Shown: positions 8,075 to 18,008, counted from the first letter of the stretch. The stretch is 64,000 bases of DNA from Exiguobacterium flavidum (GCF_003344535.1 NZ_QPKS01000009.1:1-64000), one strand, 5' to 3'. The notes: generated by a model not told the origin, from the sequence alone. Translations and numbers: made by a program.

Positions 8075-9162
8075 CAGTTTCGTCCCCCTGGTTGTAGTAC
8101 GACTTTACCGCATTTTCCCTGACGCATCAGTTCGAAGCCTTCCTCGAACCGCTCGATCGGCAACGTGTGTGTGATGAGCGGAGCGACATCGACCTTGCCA
8201 CTCGACAGGAAGGCAGATACCTGGCTCCACGTCTCATACATTTTGCGTCCCGTGATACCTTGGACACGGATTCCCTTGAAGACGACGTGGTTGGTCAGAT
8301 CGATTTCGACAGGTTTCGTCGGCAACGACAGGATGTTGACATCCCCACCTGCCGTCACCATCTCGAACGCTTGCTTGATCGCGACCGGATGCCCGCTCAT
8401 CTCACAGACGACATCGATTCCGTCGCCGTCCGTCATCCGCATCACCCGCTCGAGCACATCCTCGTGCCGAGAGTCGATCGTCACGTCAGCGCCCATCTTC
8501 TTGGCAAGCTCGAGCCGGTACGAGTTGACATCGATCGCGACGACCTCTGCCGCGCCTGCCGCTTTCGCGACACTGATCGCCATCAGGCCGATGGGACCGC
8601 AGCCGACGATTGCGACCGTCTTTGCGCTGACATCGCTCGCGAGAACGGTATGGACCGCGTTCCCCATCGGCTCTTGAATCGAAGCGACACCTGCAGGCAT
8701 CTCTTCCGGGTTGACCCACAGGTTTTCTTCCGGCATGACGACATACTCTGCGAAACAGCCTTGCGTATCGACGCCGATGATTTTCGTGTTCTTGCAGATA
8801 TGATACTGACCGCGAAGACACTGTTTGCACTGGTGACAGACGATGTGCGTCTCGGCCGATACACGGTCTCCGAGTTTGATCCGCTTCGCCCCTTCACCGA
8901 GTTCGACGACCTTCCCGGAAAATTCGTGTCCGAAGACATAGGGCGGATTGACACGCGAAGCAGCCCACGCATCCCATTCATAGATATGGACGTCTGTACC
9001 GCAAATCGACGTCGCTTCGACCTGAATCAAGACTTCCCCCCGGCCCGGCTTCGGAATCGGTACTTCTTTGAGGACCGCTCCGTAGGCACGCTCCTCCTTG
9101 ACGAGTGCTTTCATCGTCTTCGTCTTGATGGTCTCCGTCTCAAGTGCTGTCTGTTTTGTCAT
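8074..9162 (-). CDS. tdh: L-threonine 3-dehydrogenase, 362 aa
   Basis: A zinc-dependent medium-chain dehydrogenase that oxidises L-threonine to 2-amino-3-ketobutyrate with NAD. Visible are the catalytic-zinc segment TSICGTDVHIYEWDAWA, GHEFSGKV, the structural-zinc cysteines CHQCKQCLRGQYHIC, and the nucleotide-binding VGCGPIGLMAI. The frame is open to 9192, but the ATG at 9162 follows purine-rich GAAGGGG and GAGGG sequences and gives a normal length, slightly extended compared with proteins starting at MKAL. It is the first gene of tdh-kbl, with an ATGA overlap to kbl. Confidence 0.92.
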   Translation of the reverse strand: MTKQTALETETIKTKTMKALVKEERAYGAVLKEVPIPKPGRGEVLIQVEATSICGTDVHIYEWDAWAASRVNPPYVFGHEFSGKVVELGEGAKRIKLGDRVSAETHIVCHQCKQCLRGQYHICKNTKIIGVDTQGCFAEYVVMPEENLWVNPEEMPAGVASIQEPMGNAVHTVLASDVSAKTVAIVGCGPIGLMAISVAKAAGAAEVVAIDVNSYRLELAKKMGADVTIDSRHEDVLERVMRMTDGDGIDVVCEMSGHPVAIKQAFEMVTAGGDVNILSLPTKPVEIDLTNHVVFKGIRVQGITGRKMYETWSQVSAFLSSGKVDVAPLITHTLPIERFEEGFELMRQGKCGKVVLQPGGRN

Positions 9163-9257
9163 TTCCCTCAAACCCCTTCTTGAATGAAGCATTCCCGCAT
9201 CTTTTTATCTGTTCCGGGAGCGCGTCATTTCTGGACTAGTCAGCATGCCGTTCGTGT

Positions 9258-10124
9258 TCACATGAATTCTGCCGCGAGACCTGCGAACGTCTCCTCGTTC
9301 AGCTCGAGATCTGCATAAGTGAGTCCTTTTTCCTGATAACCTGTCACTTGCGACTGGTAGTCTGGACGTGAAGCATCCTGATAGATCAGTCCCATGACGA
9401 GTCCCTCATGTTCATGGACGACCTTCTTCGCCTGATCGAGATCAGTCGGATCATATCCTTCGATCTCATCAAGCTTCGTCAAGTTCTGTTTGAACCAGTC
9501 ATAGGTGTTGACCTTGTTGAACGTCACACATGGACTGAAGACGTTGATGAAAGCGAATCCTTTGTGGTTGACGGCCTGCTCGATCAGGCTCGTCAATCCC
9601 TTCAAGTCGTTTGAGAAGCTCTGCGCAACGAATGTCGCACCCGATGTGAGCGCGAGCTCGACAGGCGAGATGCTCTTTTCGATCGAACCCTTCGGTGTCG
9701 TCTTCGTCTTGAAACCGGGAGCGGACGTCGGAGACGTCTGCCCTTTCGTCAATCCATAGATCTGATTGTCCATGACGATATACGTCATGTCGATGTTTCG
9801 TTTGAAGGCGTGGATCGTGTGTCCCATGCCGATCGCGAAACCATCGCCGTCGCCGCCTGACGCGATGACCGTCAACTCGCGGTTCGCCATCTTGACGCCT
9901 TGGGCGATCGGGAGAGAACGGCCGTGGACGCCGTGGAAACCGTAGGTGTTGATATAGCCGGAGATGCGACCGGAACAGCCGATCCCTGAGATGAGCGCAA
10001 GATCTTCCGGCTCAAGTCCGATACCGGCGACGGCGCGCTGGATAGCTGCCTGAATCGAGAAATCTCCGCAACCCGGGCACCAGTTCGGCTTCACATCATT
10101 CCGGAAATCTTTAAACGTTGCCAT
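9258..10124 (-). CDS. korB: 2-oxoacid:ferredoxin oxidoreductase, beta subunit, 288 aa
   Basis: The thiamine-diphosphate-binding subunit of a 2-oxoglutarate (or related 2-oxoacid) ferredoxin oxidoreductase, which decarboxylates the acid to acyl-CoA and reduces ferredoxin. It begins with NWCPGCGDFSIQ (cluster/TPP region) and has GDGDGFAIGMGHTIH, the TPP-binding GDG motif, followed by MDNQIYGLTKGQTSPTS. It overlaps korA by 14 nt, so the two are cotranscribed. The substrate is inferred from the KorAB-type domain layout in Bacillales and is not proven by sequence. Confidence 0.88.
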   Translation of the reverse strand: MATFKDFRNDVKPNWCPGCGDFSIQAAIQRAVAGIGLEPEDLALISGIGCSGRISGYINTYGFHGVHGRSLPIAQGVKMANRELTVIASGGDGDGFAIGMGHTIHAFKRNIDMTYIVMDNQIYGLTKGQTSPTSAPGFKTKTTPKGSIEKSISPVELALTSGATFVAQSFSNDLKGLTSLIEQAVNHKGFAFINVFSPCVTFNKVNTYDWFKQNLTKLDEIEGYDPTDLDQAKKVVHEHEGLVMGLIYQDASRPDYQSQVTGYQEKGLTYADLELNEETFAGLAAEFM

Positions 10125-11862
10125 GATAGATGCCCCCCATCTGGACCTGTTCTACCACTTCAGCCGGGTAGAACGGGTCACCGTTGAATTTAAGGATATG
10201 TTCGATTTTCTCTGCAAATCCGCAGTTCATCTTGATCAGCTTCGCGAGCTGACCTGTCGCGTTATACTCGACGACGACGACCTTCTTCGCCCGTTCGAGG
10301 TGCGGGCGGACGATTTCCGCAGGGAAGGGGTGGAGCTGTCGGATGTGGAGATGGTTCACCTTGATACCTGCTGCTTCGAGGCGGGGCATGACTTCTTCGA
10401 TCGTCCCGCGTGTCGAGTTGAATCCGACGAACAGAATGTCTGGATCGTCATGCAGCACAGTCTCAAGTACGGCATCCTTCATCCGGAAACTGTTCAGCTT
10501 ACGAAGACGCTTGTTCATCTGGTCGACGCGGTTCTTCGTCGCTTCCGACGGTCGTCCCTCTTCATTGTGCTCGACTCCGGTGACGTGATGGATCCCATGC
10601 TTCGTACCCGGGAGGACGCGCGGACTGATTCCGTCTTCCGTCACTTCATAACGCTTGAAATACGCCTTCCCCTCGAGTTTCGGCAGCTCTCCTTGCAAGA
10701 GCTTGCCGCGGCGGATCTCGACCTTGTTCACGTTGAGCGGTTCGACCGACTGTTTGCCGAGTGAAAGCATGAGGTCTGTCAAGAGGATGACCGGACACTG
10801 ATACTCTTCAGCGATATTGAAAGCTTCCGCCGCGTCATAGAATGCTTCCTCGACCGTCGACGGTGCAAGCACGACTTTCGGAATCTCCCCATGCGTGTTA
10901 TAGATCATCGCGAGCAAGTCCGACTGTTCCTGCTTCGTCGGCAGACCAGTCGAAGGACCGCCCCGCTGTGTATCGACGATGACGAGCGGCGTCTCCGTCA
11001 TCCCGGATAAGCCGATCGCTTCTGCCATCAGCGAGAGACCCGGTCCTGCTGAAGCCGTCAGCGCCCGTACGCCGGCATAGTTCGCACCGATCGCCATCGT
11101 CACGGCAGCCAGTTCGTCTTCAGTTTGAACGACCGTCCCGCCGAAGTTCGGGAGTGCCTTGATCAAATATTCCATGATCTCGGATGACGGTGTGATCGGG
11201 TAGGCCGCCATGAGACGCGCTCCCCCTGCGACAGCTCCGAGCGCGATCGCATCATTTCCGATCATGTACATGCGTTGTTTCCCGTCAGCCGGCGCGAGGA
11301 TGAAGCGTTCTGCGTCACGCGCCGCCGTCTCGAACGCTTTCGCGCCTTCCTTGATCGCGTTCAAGTTCTTTGCGACCATCTCTGGACCCTTTTTACCGAA
11401 AATCTGTTCGACGACCGCTTGGAAGCGTTCAATCGGTATGCCGAGTATCGCACTCGAGGCACCGATCGCGACCATGTTCTTCATAAGGGAAGTGCCGAGT
11501 TCCGCCGCAATCTCCGTAAAAGCGATTGGATAAAGTGCAGCTCGCGCCTCATCCGGATTGACCGGATTGAACTTTGCGTCGGCGATGATGATCGCACCTT
11601 CCTTCAGCTCATGGAAGTTGACGTCGATCGTCTCCTGATCGAACGCGACGAGGATGTCGAGATCGTCAGCGACCGTTCTGACCTCATGCGTCGCGACGCG
11701 GATTTTATTGTTCGTATGCCCTCCCTTGATTCGGGACGAGAAATGCCGGTAGCCGTAAAGATAGTAGCCGAGACGATTGAGGGCGATTGCGAAAATCTCC
11801 CCCGTCGACTCGATTCCTTCCCCTTGCTGGCCGCCCACTTTCCACGATAATTGATCGTACAT
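10111..11862 (-). CDS. korA: 2-oxoacid:ferredoxin oxidoreductase, fused gamma-alpha subunit, 583 aa
   Basis: The partner of the beta subunit. Residues about 1-185 form the gamma (CoA/redox partner) domain, starting LSWKVGGQQGEGIESTGEI. From about residue 200 it is the alpha pyrimidine-binding domain (MAAYPITPSSEIMEYL; TASAGPGLSLMAEAIGLSG). The fused layout is typical of Bacillales and actinobacterial Kor enzymes. It is preceded by a good promoter (11925-11953), so korAB is probably its own operon between spoVS and tdh. Confidence 0.9.
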   Translation of the reverse strand: MYDQLSWKVGGQQGEGIESTGEIFAIALNRLGYYLYGYRHFSSRIKGGHTNNKIRVATHEVRTVADDLDILVAFDQETIDVNFHELKEGAIIIADAKFNPVNPDEARAALYPIAFTEIAAELGTSLMKNMVAIGASSAILGIPIERFQAVVEQIFGKKGPEMVAKNLNAIKEGAKAFETAARDAERFILAPADGKQRMYMIGNDAIALGAVAGGARLMAAYPITPSSEIMEYLIKALPNFGGTVVQTEDELAAVTMAIGANYAGVRALTASAGPGLSLMAEAIGLSGMTETPLVIVDTQRGGPSTGLPTKQEQSDLLAMIYNTHGEIPKVVLAPSTVEEAFYDAAEAFNIAEEYQCPVILLTDLMLSLGKQSVEPLNVNKVEIRRGKLLQGELPKLEGKAYFKRYEVTEDGISPRVLPGTKHGIHHVTGVEHNEEGRPSEATKNRVDQMNKRLRKLNSFRMKDAVLETVLHDDPDILFVGFNSTRGTIEEVMPRLEAAGIKVNHLHIRQLHPFPAEIVRPHLERAKKVVVVEYNATGQLAKLIKMNCGFAEKIEHILKFNGDPFYPAEVVEQVQMGGIYHGNV

Positions 11863-11924
11863 GTGCGAGTCCTCCCTTTTCGTTTCCCTGTTTTTCTTTC
11901 TCTGTTTCTAGTTCACCCTATTTC

Positions 11925-11953
11925 ATGATACCGATTCAACGAGCTGACTTCAA
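11925..11953 (-). promoter_or_regulatory. candidate SigA promoter for korAB
   Basis: On the minus strand TTGAAG (11953-11948), 17 bp, TATCAT (11930-11925). It lies 63 bp before the korA start. Confidence 0.55.
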
Positions 11954-12013
11954 TGCCTGCTTCAACCTTATCGCGCGAATCGTTGGCTTGCCTTTACTTT
12001 GGAACGACATTGA

Positions 12014-12052
12014 CAAAAAAAGACAGCCTACTCTCGCCGAGTAGGCTGTCTT
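12014..12052 (-). terminator. intrinsic terminator after spoVS
   Basis: A stem of about 14 bp (AAGACAGCCTACTC with GAGTAGGCTGTCTT) followed by T7 on the minus strand. Confidence 0.9.
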
Positions 12053-12085
12053 CGTCTTGGCTGGACCGATGTCCACAGGCACTGC

Positions 12086-12346
12086 TTATCTGGGCTCGAT
12101 GATCAGTTTGATTGCCGTCCGTTCCTCTCCATCAATCATGATGTCGGTGAATGCCGGGATACAAATCAAGTCGATGCCGGTCGGCGCCACGAAACCGCGC
12201 GCGATGGCGACGGCCTTCACGGACTGGTTCAATGCCCCTGCTCCGATTGCCTGTATCTCGACTGCACCTTTCTCCCGAAGAACCCCTGCGAGCGCACCGG
12301 CGACCGCGTTGGGATTCGACTTAGCTGATACTTTCAGGACGTCCAT
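12086..12346 (-). CDS. spoVS: stage V sporulation protein S homologue, 86 aa
   Basis: A small Alba-like protein, near-identical in layout to SpoVS across Firmicutes (MDVLKVSAKSNPNAVAGALA at the N-terminus, then RGFVAPTGIDLICIPAF). In B. subtilis it affects septation and spore coat maturation. It is also conserved in non-spore-formers, where it is thought to be a general regulator of division or nucleic acid binding. It follows ymdB by 28 bp, as in B. subtilis, and ends at a strong terminator. Confidence 0.95.
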   Translation of the reverse strand: MDVLKVSAKSNPNAVAGALAGVLREKGAVEIQAIGAGALNQSVKAVAIARGFVAPTGIDLICIPAFTDIMIDGEERTAIKLIIEPR

Positions 12347-12374
12347 GCATGTACCTCCCAGCCGGATTAAGTTG

Positions 12375-13169
12375 TCAATCGAAGAAAATGGATTGATCCG
12401 TCAGATGGATGCGCTCGATTTTCGTCGCACGCTTCGTTGCGTCATCGATATGAATCAGAACTCCATTTAACTGTTCCCGCCCGCTCGCCACTTCAAACCG
12501 TGTCGGAAGCTGAGTCTTGAACTTTCGAAGGACATCTTCCTTGCGCATTCCGAGCACGCCGTCGAGCGGTCCGGTCATGCCGACGTCTGAAATATAGGCC
12601 GTCCCGCCTTCGAGAACGCGCTCGTCAGCCGTCTGGACATGGGTGTGCGTACCGACGACGGCTTGTACACGCCCGTCCAGATGATACCCCATCGCGATCT
12701 TCTCGCTCGTAGCCTCCGCGTGCATATCGACGAAGATGGCATCCACGTCACCTTCGACCTCGCTGATCAATTCGTCAGCCATACGGAACGGACAGCGGAG
12801 TGCAGGCAGAAATACCGTACCTTGAAGGTTGATGACGGCGAGCTTCTTTCCATTCGCCTTGACGATCATCATACCGCGTCCAGGCGTTCCTTCCGGATAG
12901 TTGGCAGGTCGGACCATCTTGTCCGCCCCATCGATCCAGTCGAAGATGTCCTTGTTGTCGAACGTATGATTCCCCATCGTGATTCCATGATACCCGAGCT
13001 CGAGCATCTGATGATAGATCGCCTTCGTGATACCGCGGCCATGTGCCGCGTTCTCGCCGTTGACGATCATGAACGTTGGGTTGTATTTAGCCTTCAAGCG
13101 GCTCGTGAATTGCTCCAGTATATGACGTCCCGGCGAACCGACGACATCCCCGACGAATAAAATCTTCAT
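12375..13169 (-). CDS. ymdB: YmdB-family metallophosphoesterase, 264 aa
   Basis: A calcineurin-like phosphoesterase. B. subtilis YmdB hydrolyses 2',3'-cyclic nucleotides and affects biofilm and motility gene expression. Visible metal ligands lie in FVGDVVGSPGR at the start, VNGENAAHGRG, TMGNHTFDN and VVGTHTHVQTAD. The frame is open far upstream, but the ATG at 13169 (MKILFVGD) follows AAAGGAG and matches the family. It sits between rny and spoVS as in B. subtilis, with an rny terminator in the gap. Confidence 0.93.
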   Translation of the reverse strand: MKILFVGDVVGSPGRHILEQFTSRLKAKYNPTFMIVNGENAAHGRGITKAIYHQMLELGYHGITMGNHTFDNKDIFDWIDGADKMVRPANYPEGTPGRGMMIVKANGKKLAVINLQGTVFLPALRCPFRMADELISEVEGDVDAIFVDMHAEATSEKIAMGYHLDGRVQAVVGTHTHVQTADERVLEGGTAYISDVGMTGPLDGVLGMRKEDVLRKFKTQLPTRFEVASGREQLNGVLIHIDDATKRATKIERIHLTDQSIFFD

Positions 13170-13189
13170 CTCTCTGTCTCCTTTAAATG

Positions 13190-13217
13190 AAAAAGAGTGG
13201 CGGTCGCCCGCCACTCC
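13190..13217 (-). terminator. terminator/attenuator between rny and ymdB
   Basis: GAGTGGCGG (13195-13203) pairs with CCGCCACTC (13209-13217), followed by TTTTT on the minus strand. It probably lets some transcription through to ymdB-spoVS. Confidence 0.8.
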
Positions 13218-13221
13218 CCTT

Positions 13222-14775
13222 TTATTTCGCGTATTCGACTGCACGCGTCTCCCGAATGACCGTGACCTTGATGTGGCCAGGGTAGTCGAGCTCTTCTTCG
13301 ATTTTCTTCCGGATGTCGCTCGCCATCTTATGCGCGAGGACGTCGTCGACGACATCTGGTCGGACGATGATTCGGACCTCGCGACCCGCTTGGATCGCAA
13401 ATGATTTTTCTACGCCTTCGAACGACTCGGAAATTTCCTCAAGGCGTTCTAAACGGCGGATGTAGCTCTCGAGCGTCTCTTGACGTGCGCCTGGACGAGC
13501 TGCTGACAATGCGTCGGCTGCTGCGACGAGCACCGAGATGACGGATGTCGCTTCCGTATCTCCATGGTGCGAGGCGATCGCGTTGATGACGACCGGGTGC
13601 TCCTTGTACTTCGTACCGAGTTCGACACCGATCTCGACGTGGCTTCCTTCGACTTCGTGGTCGATCGCCTTACCGATATCGTGAAGAAGTCCTGCGCGCT
13701 TCGCGAGCGTGACGTCTTCTCCGAGCTCAGCGGCCATCATACCCGCGAGGTGTGCGACCTCGAGCGAATGGAACAACACGTTCTGCCCGTAGCTCGTCCG
13801 GTACTTCAGGCGGCCGAGAATTTTGACGAGGTCCGGGTGGATTCCATGGATGCCGACGTCATACGTCGCTTCCTCACCGATTTCCCGGATTCGTTCGTCG
13901 ACTTCACGGCGTGATTTGTCGACCATCTCCTCGATTCGAGCCGGATGAATCCGACCGTCCTGAACGAGTTTCTCGAGTGCCATCTTCGCCACTTCACGGC
14001 GAATCGGATCGAATCCTGAAAGGATGACTGCTTCCGGCGTGTCGTCGATGATGAGATCGATGCCTGTCAACGTCTCGAGCGTCCGGATGTTCCGGCCTTC
14101 CCGGCCGATGATCCGGCCTTTCATCTCGTCATTCGGCAAGTTGACGACGGAGACCGTCGTTTCTGCGATATGCTCGGCGGCGAACCGCTGAATCGCAAGC
14201 GAAAGGATATTGCGGGCTTTTTTGTCCGCTTCTTCCTTCGCCTTTTGTTCGATTTCTTTTTGAAGAAGTGCTGCCTCGTGTAGTGCAGCTTGTTTCGTCT
14301 CATCCATGATGATGGCTCGTGCCTCGTCTCGCGAAAGATTCGCGACGCGTACGAGCTCTTGGCGTCCCTGTTCGTACAGGTCCTCTACTTTGCGTTCCAG
14401 CTCTTCCGCTTGCTGCTTCCGTTTCAGAATCTCTGCTTCACGTACATCGATTTGCTCTTCCTTTCGGTCAAGCGAGTCAACGCGGCGATCGAGTGTTTCT
14501 TCCTTCTGGAGCAGACGTGCTTCTTGTTTCGCCAACTCTTGACGACGTTCTCTGAGTTCCTTCTCTACTTCATTCCGTAGTTTAAAGGATTCATCCTTCG
14601 CTTCAAGTAATGCTTCTTTTTTCGTTGCTTCAGCAGCAGCCTGCGCTCGTTCGACGATTTTTGTCGCTTCTGTTTCCGCGCCTTGGATTTTTGCTTCAGC
14701 CAGCGATTTTCGCAAGAAGTAGCCTACGATGAAAGCAATTGGCAAAGAGAGGAGTAAAATCAACCAAGTATCCAT
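13222..14775 (-). CDS. rny: ribonuclease Y, 517 aa
   Basis: A membrane-anchored endoribonuclease that starts decay of many mRNAs. Order of parts: one N-terminal membrane segment ([18 protein letters not shown]), a long Lys/Glu-rich coiled coil to about residue 200, a KH domain ([19 protein letters not shown]), and an HD domain with [12 protein letters not shown] and the metal motif [12 protein letters not shown]. The start at 14775 is preceded by GGGGAGGTGA; the longer open frame upstream is not needed. It has its own SigA promoter. Confidence 0.96.
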   Translation of the reverse strand: MDTWLILLLSLPIAFIVGYFLRKSLAEAKIQGAETEATKIVERAQAAAEATKKEALLEAKDESFKLRNEVEKELRERRQELAKQEARLLQKEETLDRRVDSLDRKEEQIDVREAEILKRKQQAEELERKVEDLYEQGRQELVRVANLSRDEARAIIMDETKQAALHEAALLQKEIEQKAKEEADKKARNILSLAIQRFAAEHIAETTVSVVNLPNDEMKGRIIGREGRNIRTLETLTGIDLIIDDTPEAVILSGFDPIRREVAKMALEKLVQDGRIHPARIEEMVDKSRREVDERIREIGEEATYDVGIHGIHPDLVKILGRLKYRTSYGQNVLFHSLEVAHLAGMMAAELGEDVTLAKRAGLLHDIGKAIDHEVEGSHVEIGVELGTKYKEHPVVINAIASHHGDTEATSVISVLVAAADALSAARPGARQETLESYIRRLERLEEISESFEGVEKSFAIQAGREVRIIVRPDVVDDVLAHKMASDIRKKIEEELDYPGHIKVTVIRETRAVEYAK

Positions 14776-14855
14776 GGGTTCACCTCCCCTTTGCAAGGTG
14801 TTTCTTAGTTCATTTCGGAAGTTCTTCGAATCATGTCTAAAAAACGTACATCTAT

Positions 14856-14885
14856 ATTGTAAGGATAGCAATCATTCATTGTCAA
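14856..14885 (-). promoter_or_regulatory. SigA promoter for rny
   Basis: Minus strand TTGACA (14885-14880), 18 bp, TACAAT (14861-14856). It lies about 80 bp before the rny start. Confidence 0.7.
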
Positions 14886-14907
14886 CGAACGTGCAGACAA
14901 CTGTATA

Positions 14908-14942
14908 CAAAAAAGCGAAGAAATTCCTCAGAATCCCTTCGC
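14908..14942 (-). terminator. intrinsic terminator after recA
   Basis: GCGAAG (14915-14920) with CTTCGC (14937-14942), extended by an inner AT/GU stem, then T6 on the minus strand. Confidence 0.85.
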
Positions 14943-14950
14943 ACAGTACA

Positions 14951-15991
14951 TTATTCAGCAAAAAGGTCGTTCGTCACCGGTTCGACGTCCTCATCAAGGT
15001 TCGGTTCGCCGAGTCCATGATGCTCGCGAATCAAACGTTCGACTTCCTCACCGACTTCTGGATGTTCGACGAGGTACTGTTTCGCGTTTTCGCGGCCTTG
15101 ACCGAGACGCTCCTCATTATACGAATACCATGCACCGCTCTTCTGAACGATATCGAGGTCAGTACCGATGTCGATCAACTCACCGACTTTAGAGATTCCT
15201 TGTCCGTACATGATGTCGACTTCTGCCTGCTTGAACGGAGGCGCAATCTTGTTCTTGACGACTTTGATCTTCGTCTTGTTACCGACGATGTCCGTGCCGT
15301 TCTTGAGCGCTTCAGCGCGACGCACTTCTAGACGTACAGACGAATAGAATTTGAGCGCGCGTCCGCCCGGTGTCGTTTCCGGGTTACCGAACATGACACC
15401 GATCTTCTCACGGATCTGGTTGATGAAGATGACGATCGTCTTCGATTTGTTCGTAGCACCTGAGAGCTTACGGAGCGCCTGGCTCATCAGTCGTGCCTGA
15501 AGACCGACGTGTGAGTCACCCATTTCGCCTTCAATCTCAGCCTTCGGGACGAGAGCCGCGACCGAGTCGACGACGAGGATGTCGACGGCACCTGAGCGAA
15601 CGAGCGCCTCTGCGATTTCAAGTGCTTGCTCACCTGTGTCTGGTTGAGACAGGAGCAATTCGTCGATGTTGACACCAAGCTTGTTCGCATATGCCGGGTC
15701 GAGCGCATGCTCTGCATCGATGAAAGCCGCTTGGCCGCCTTGTTTTTGTACTTCAGCGATCGCATGGAGTGCGACCGTCGTCTTACCTGAGGACTCTGGT
15801 CCATATACTTCAATGACGCGGCCACGCGGGTAACCGCCTGCGCCAAGTGCAATATCTAATGTAATCGATCCGGAAGAGATGACTGATACTTTTTGATCAG
15901 CATTTTCTCCAAGTTTCATGATTGAACCTTTACCAAATTGCTTCTCGATCTGGCGTAACGCCATCTCGAGTGCTGCTTTACGATCACTCAC
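14951..15991 (-). CDS. recA: recombinase RecA, 346 aa
   Basis: A DNA strand-exchange ATPase and co-protease for LexA cleavage. The Walker A motif GPESSGKTT, the L1/L2 loop region with [20 protein letters not shown], and the acidic C-terminal tail ending in [16 protein letters not shown] are all present. The length is typical. The start is preceded by AAAGGAGG. A SigA promoter and a LexA-like box lie upstream, so it should be part of the SOS response. B. subtilis has pbpX between recA and rny; here it is absent. Confidence 0.98.
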   Translation of the reverse strand: MSDRKAALEMALRQIEKQFGKGSIMKLGENADQKVSVISSGSITLDIALGAGGYPRGRVIEVYGPESSGKTTVALHAIAEVQKQGGQAAFIDAEHALDPAYANKLGVNIDELLLSQPDTGEQALEIAEALVRSGAVDILVVDSVAALVPKAEIEGEMGDSHVGLQARLMSQALRKLSGATNKSKTIVIFINQIREKIGVMFGNPETTPGGRALKFYSSVRLEVRRAEALKNGTDIVGNKTKIKVVKNKIAPPFKQAEVDIMYGQGISKVGELIDIGTDLDIVQKSGAWYSYNEERLGQGRENAKQYLVEHPEVGEEVERLIREHHGLGEPNLDEDVEPVTNDLFAE

Positions 15992-16026
15992 GTAGCAGGC
16001 CTCCTTTGTTTATCTTACCTGTGATT

Positions 16027-16055
16027 ATTGTACTTCTTTTGAGACAGGAACACAA
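16027..16055 (-). promoter_or_regulatory. SigA promoter for recA
   Basis: Minus strand TTGTGT (16055-16050), 17 bp, TACAAT (16032-16027). Confidence 0.65.
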
Positions 16056-16063
16056 GCGATAAA

Positions 16064-16077
16064 CGAACATTTATTCG
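16064..16077. promoter_or_regulatory. LexA (SOS) box upstream of recA
   Basis: CGAACATTTATTCG matches the Bacillus SOS box CGAACN4GTTCG at all fixed positions but one (A for G). It lies 9 bp upstream of the -35 hexamer of the recA promoter. Confidence 0.75.
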
Positions 16078-16104
16078 TATATTAATTATGCCGCATTTTC
16101 TTTT

Positions 16105-17337
16105 TCATGCGTTTTTTCGGTTAAGCAACTTGTATAACCAGAAGTAGCCATCTTTAACGGCTCGCAAACGAATCATAGAGCGGTCTGACGAAGCGTAGTG
16201 GAATGTGCGGACGACCACATCGTCCGGGGTGGCGATCGCGCAACAGACCGTCCCTACTTTTACGCCGCTTCCACTGTCAGGTCCCGCCTCTCCTGTGAAG
16301 GCGATGGCATAGTCACTTTGAAACGCCTCTTTCGCACCTGCAGCCATTTGAATGGCGACCGCCTCACTGACGACCCCTTCCGTGTCGATAAGGGACGACT
16401 CGACAGCGAGCAGCTTTTCCTTCGCTTGCCGGTCATAGGCAACGACACTGCCGCGAAACACGCTGCTCACGCCGGCGAGATCCGTCAATCCCTTCGCGAA
16501 CATTCCGCCAGTCAACGACTCAGCTGCAGCAAGTGTCGCATTCTCCGCTCTCAACGAGGAATGGACGACTCCAGGCAAGGATGCTTCATCATGACCATAG
16601 AAATACTCACCCGCGACGGCGTGAATCTCCGTTTCGACCTGATCGAGCATCAATCTGGCCTCTTCCTCACTGTTCGCCTTCGCTGTCAGACGAAGGCGTA
16701 CTTCGGCAAGGTCGGCGTATGGGGCGATCGACGGATTCGCTGCGGTACGAATCTGTTCCTTCAGCAAATCGTTCAGCGCAGATTCGCCGATGCCGAAGAA
16801 TCGGAGCGTCCGCGACTGGATCGTCTCCTTGCCGAGCAAGTGCGAGAAATGGTCGGAAAGGATTCTCTTCATCTCGCGCGGCACGCCAGGCAACAGGATG
16901 AACTGCTTATCCTGATCCTTTATGACGATCCCGGGCGCGAGACCCGCTTCATTCGAGAGGACTTCTCCCCCTTCGATGACGAGCGCCTGCTTCCGGTTTC
17001 CTTCCGTCACCTGTAAGGATCGACCTTTGAAGAACCTTTCGATTTTTTCATATGCGGGCGCATCGAGTACGAGCTTCCGACCGAGCATCTCAGCGAGCAC
17101 CTCTTTCGTAAGGTCGTCCTCCGTCGGACCGAGCCCTCCAGTGATGACGATCAGGTCCGCCCTGCTTCTTGCAAGCTCGAAGCTCTCCTTCATCCGCTCA
17201 GCATTATCACCGACGACAGAATGATAATAGACACCGATACCGCACGTCGCGAGCCATTCTGAAAGATATTGTGCATTCGTGTTCGCGATCTCCCCGAGTA
17301 GCAGTTCGCTGCCGACAGCTATGATTTCTCCACGCAT
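16105..17337 (-). CDS. cinA: CinA family competence/damage-inducible protein, 410 aa
   Basis: The N-terminal part (about 1-170) is a MoaB/CinA-like molybdopterin-binding fold ([20 protein letters not shown]), linked in this family to ADP-ribose pyrophosphatase activity. The C-terminal part (about 250-405) is the CinA domain with [11 protein letters not shown], linked to nicotinamide-nucleotide amidase activity. It is directly upstream of recA as in B. subtilis, but with a 113-bp gap holding the recA promoter and LexA-like box. Which activities remain in this protein is not visible. Confidence 0.93.
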   Translation of the reverse strand: MRGEIIAVGSELLLGEIANTNAQYLSEWLATCGIGVYYHSVVGDNAERMKESFELARSRADLIVITGGLGPTEDDLTKEVLAEMLGRKLVLDAPAYEKIERFFKGRSLQVTEGNRKQALVIEGGEVLSNEAGLAPGIVIKDQDKQFILLPGVPREMKRILSDHFSHLLGKETIQSRTLRFFGIGESALNDLLKEQIRTAANPSIAPYADLAEVRLRLTAKANSEEEARLMLDQVETEIHAVAGEYFYGHDEASLPGVVHSSLRAENATLAAAESLTGGMFAKGLTDLAGVSSVFRGSVVAYDRQAKEKLLAVESSLIDTEGVVSEAVAIQMAAGAKEAFQSDYAIAFTGEAGPDSGSGVKVGTVCCAIATPDDVVVRTFHYASSDRSMIRLRAVKDGYFWLYKLLNRKNA

Positions 17338-17361
17338 CGCGTTTCCCCCCGTTCCTGAAAT

Positions 17362-17393
17362 TAAGAAAAGGCTGCTCGTCTAGCGAACAGCCT
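17362..17393 (-). terminator. intrinsic terminator after pgsA
   Basis: AGGCTGCTCG (17369-17378) with CGAACAGCCT (17384-17393), then TTTTCTT on the minus strand. Confidence 0.8.
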
Positions 17394-17398
17394 GAGCA

Positions 17399-17977
17399 TC
17401 ACATCGATTTCGTGATGAGTTTAATATTTTTTGCGAAATACTCCACACCGGAATAAATCGTCAGAATCAATGCGAGCCACATCGTGATGTCCGCGAACGG
17501 GATCCCGACGAGAGCGAATCCGACGTCATGCAGGAGATAAGCGATGATCGACGTCAATTGTACCCACGTCTTCGCTTTTCCTGAATTACCGGCAGCAAGG
17601 ACGATTCCTTCATCAGATGCGACGAGGCGAAGTCCCGTCACTGCGAATTCACGGCAAATGATGATCACGACGATCCAGGCAGCGACGAAGTCGAGCTCGA
17701 CGAGATAGACGAGTGCCGCCGTGACAAGCATCTTGTCAGCGAGCGGATCCATGAACTTTCCGAAGTTCGTGATCAATTTATGCTTACGGGCCAAGTGGCC
17801 ATCGAACCAATCCGTGATGGCGGCAACCGAGAAAATCATAGCTGCTACGAAATGGCTGACCGGCAACTCAGCGCCGAGCACGTCCCAGGTGCCCCAATCC
17901 GGGTCGAATGCAAGAACTGCGACGAAAATCGGGATGAGCAGCATCCGCAGGACAGTCAGTTTATTGGGTAAGTTCAT
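17399..17977 (-). CDS. pgsA: CDP-diacylglycerol-glycerol-3-phosphate 3-phosphatidyltransferase, 192 aa
   Basis: Makes phosphatidylglycerol phosphate at the membrane. It carries the CDP-alcohol phosphatidyltransferase signature D-G-x2-A-R-x8-G-x3-D-x3-D, seen as WFDGHLARKH followed by GKFMDPLADK, within several hydrophobic segments. It starts MNLPNKLTVLRMLLIPIF. Location between rodZ and cinA matches B. subtilis, which makes the PgsA call firm. Confidence 0.95.
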   Translation of the reverse strand: MNLPNKLTVLRMLLIPIFVAVLAFDPDWGTWDVLGAELPVSHFVAAMIFSVAAITDWFDGHLARKHKLITNFGKFMDPLADKMLVTAALVYLVELDFVAAWIVVIIICREFAVTGLRLVASDEGIVLAAGNSGKAKTWVQLTSIIAYLLHDVGFALVGIPFADITMWLALILTIYSGVEYFAKNIKLITKSM

Positions 17978-18008
17978 TTCGGAATTCTTCCTCCTTCTGC
18001 CACGATGG

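Noticed and set aside
8167..9183. 338-codon plus-strand frame across tdh
   Set aside because: Antisense of a well-conserved gene; Asp/Arg/His-rich composition is the usual shadow of GC-rich coding DNA.
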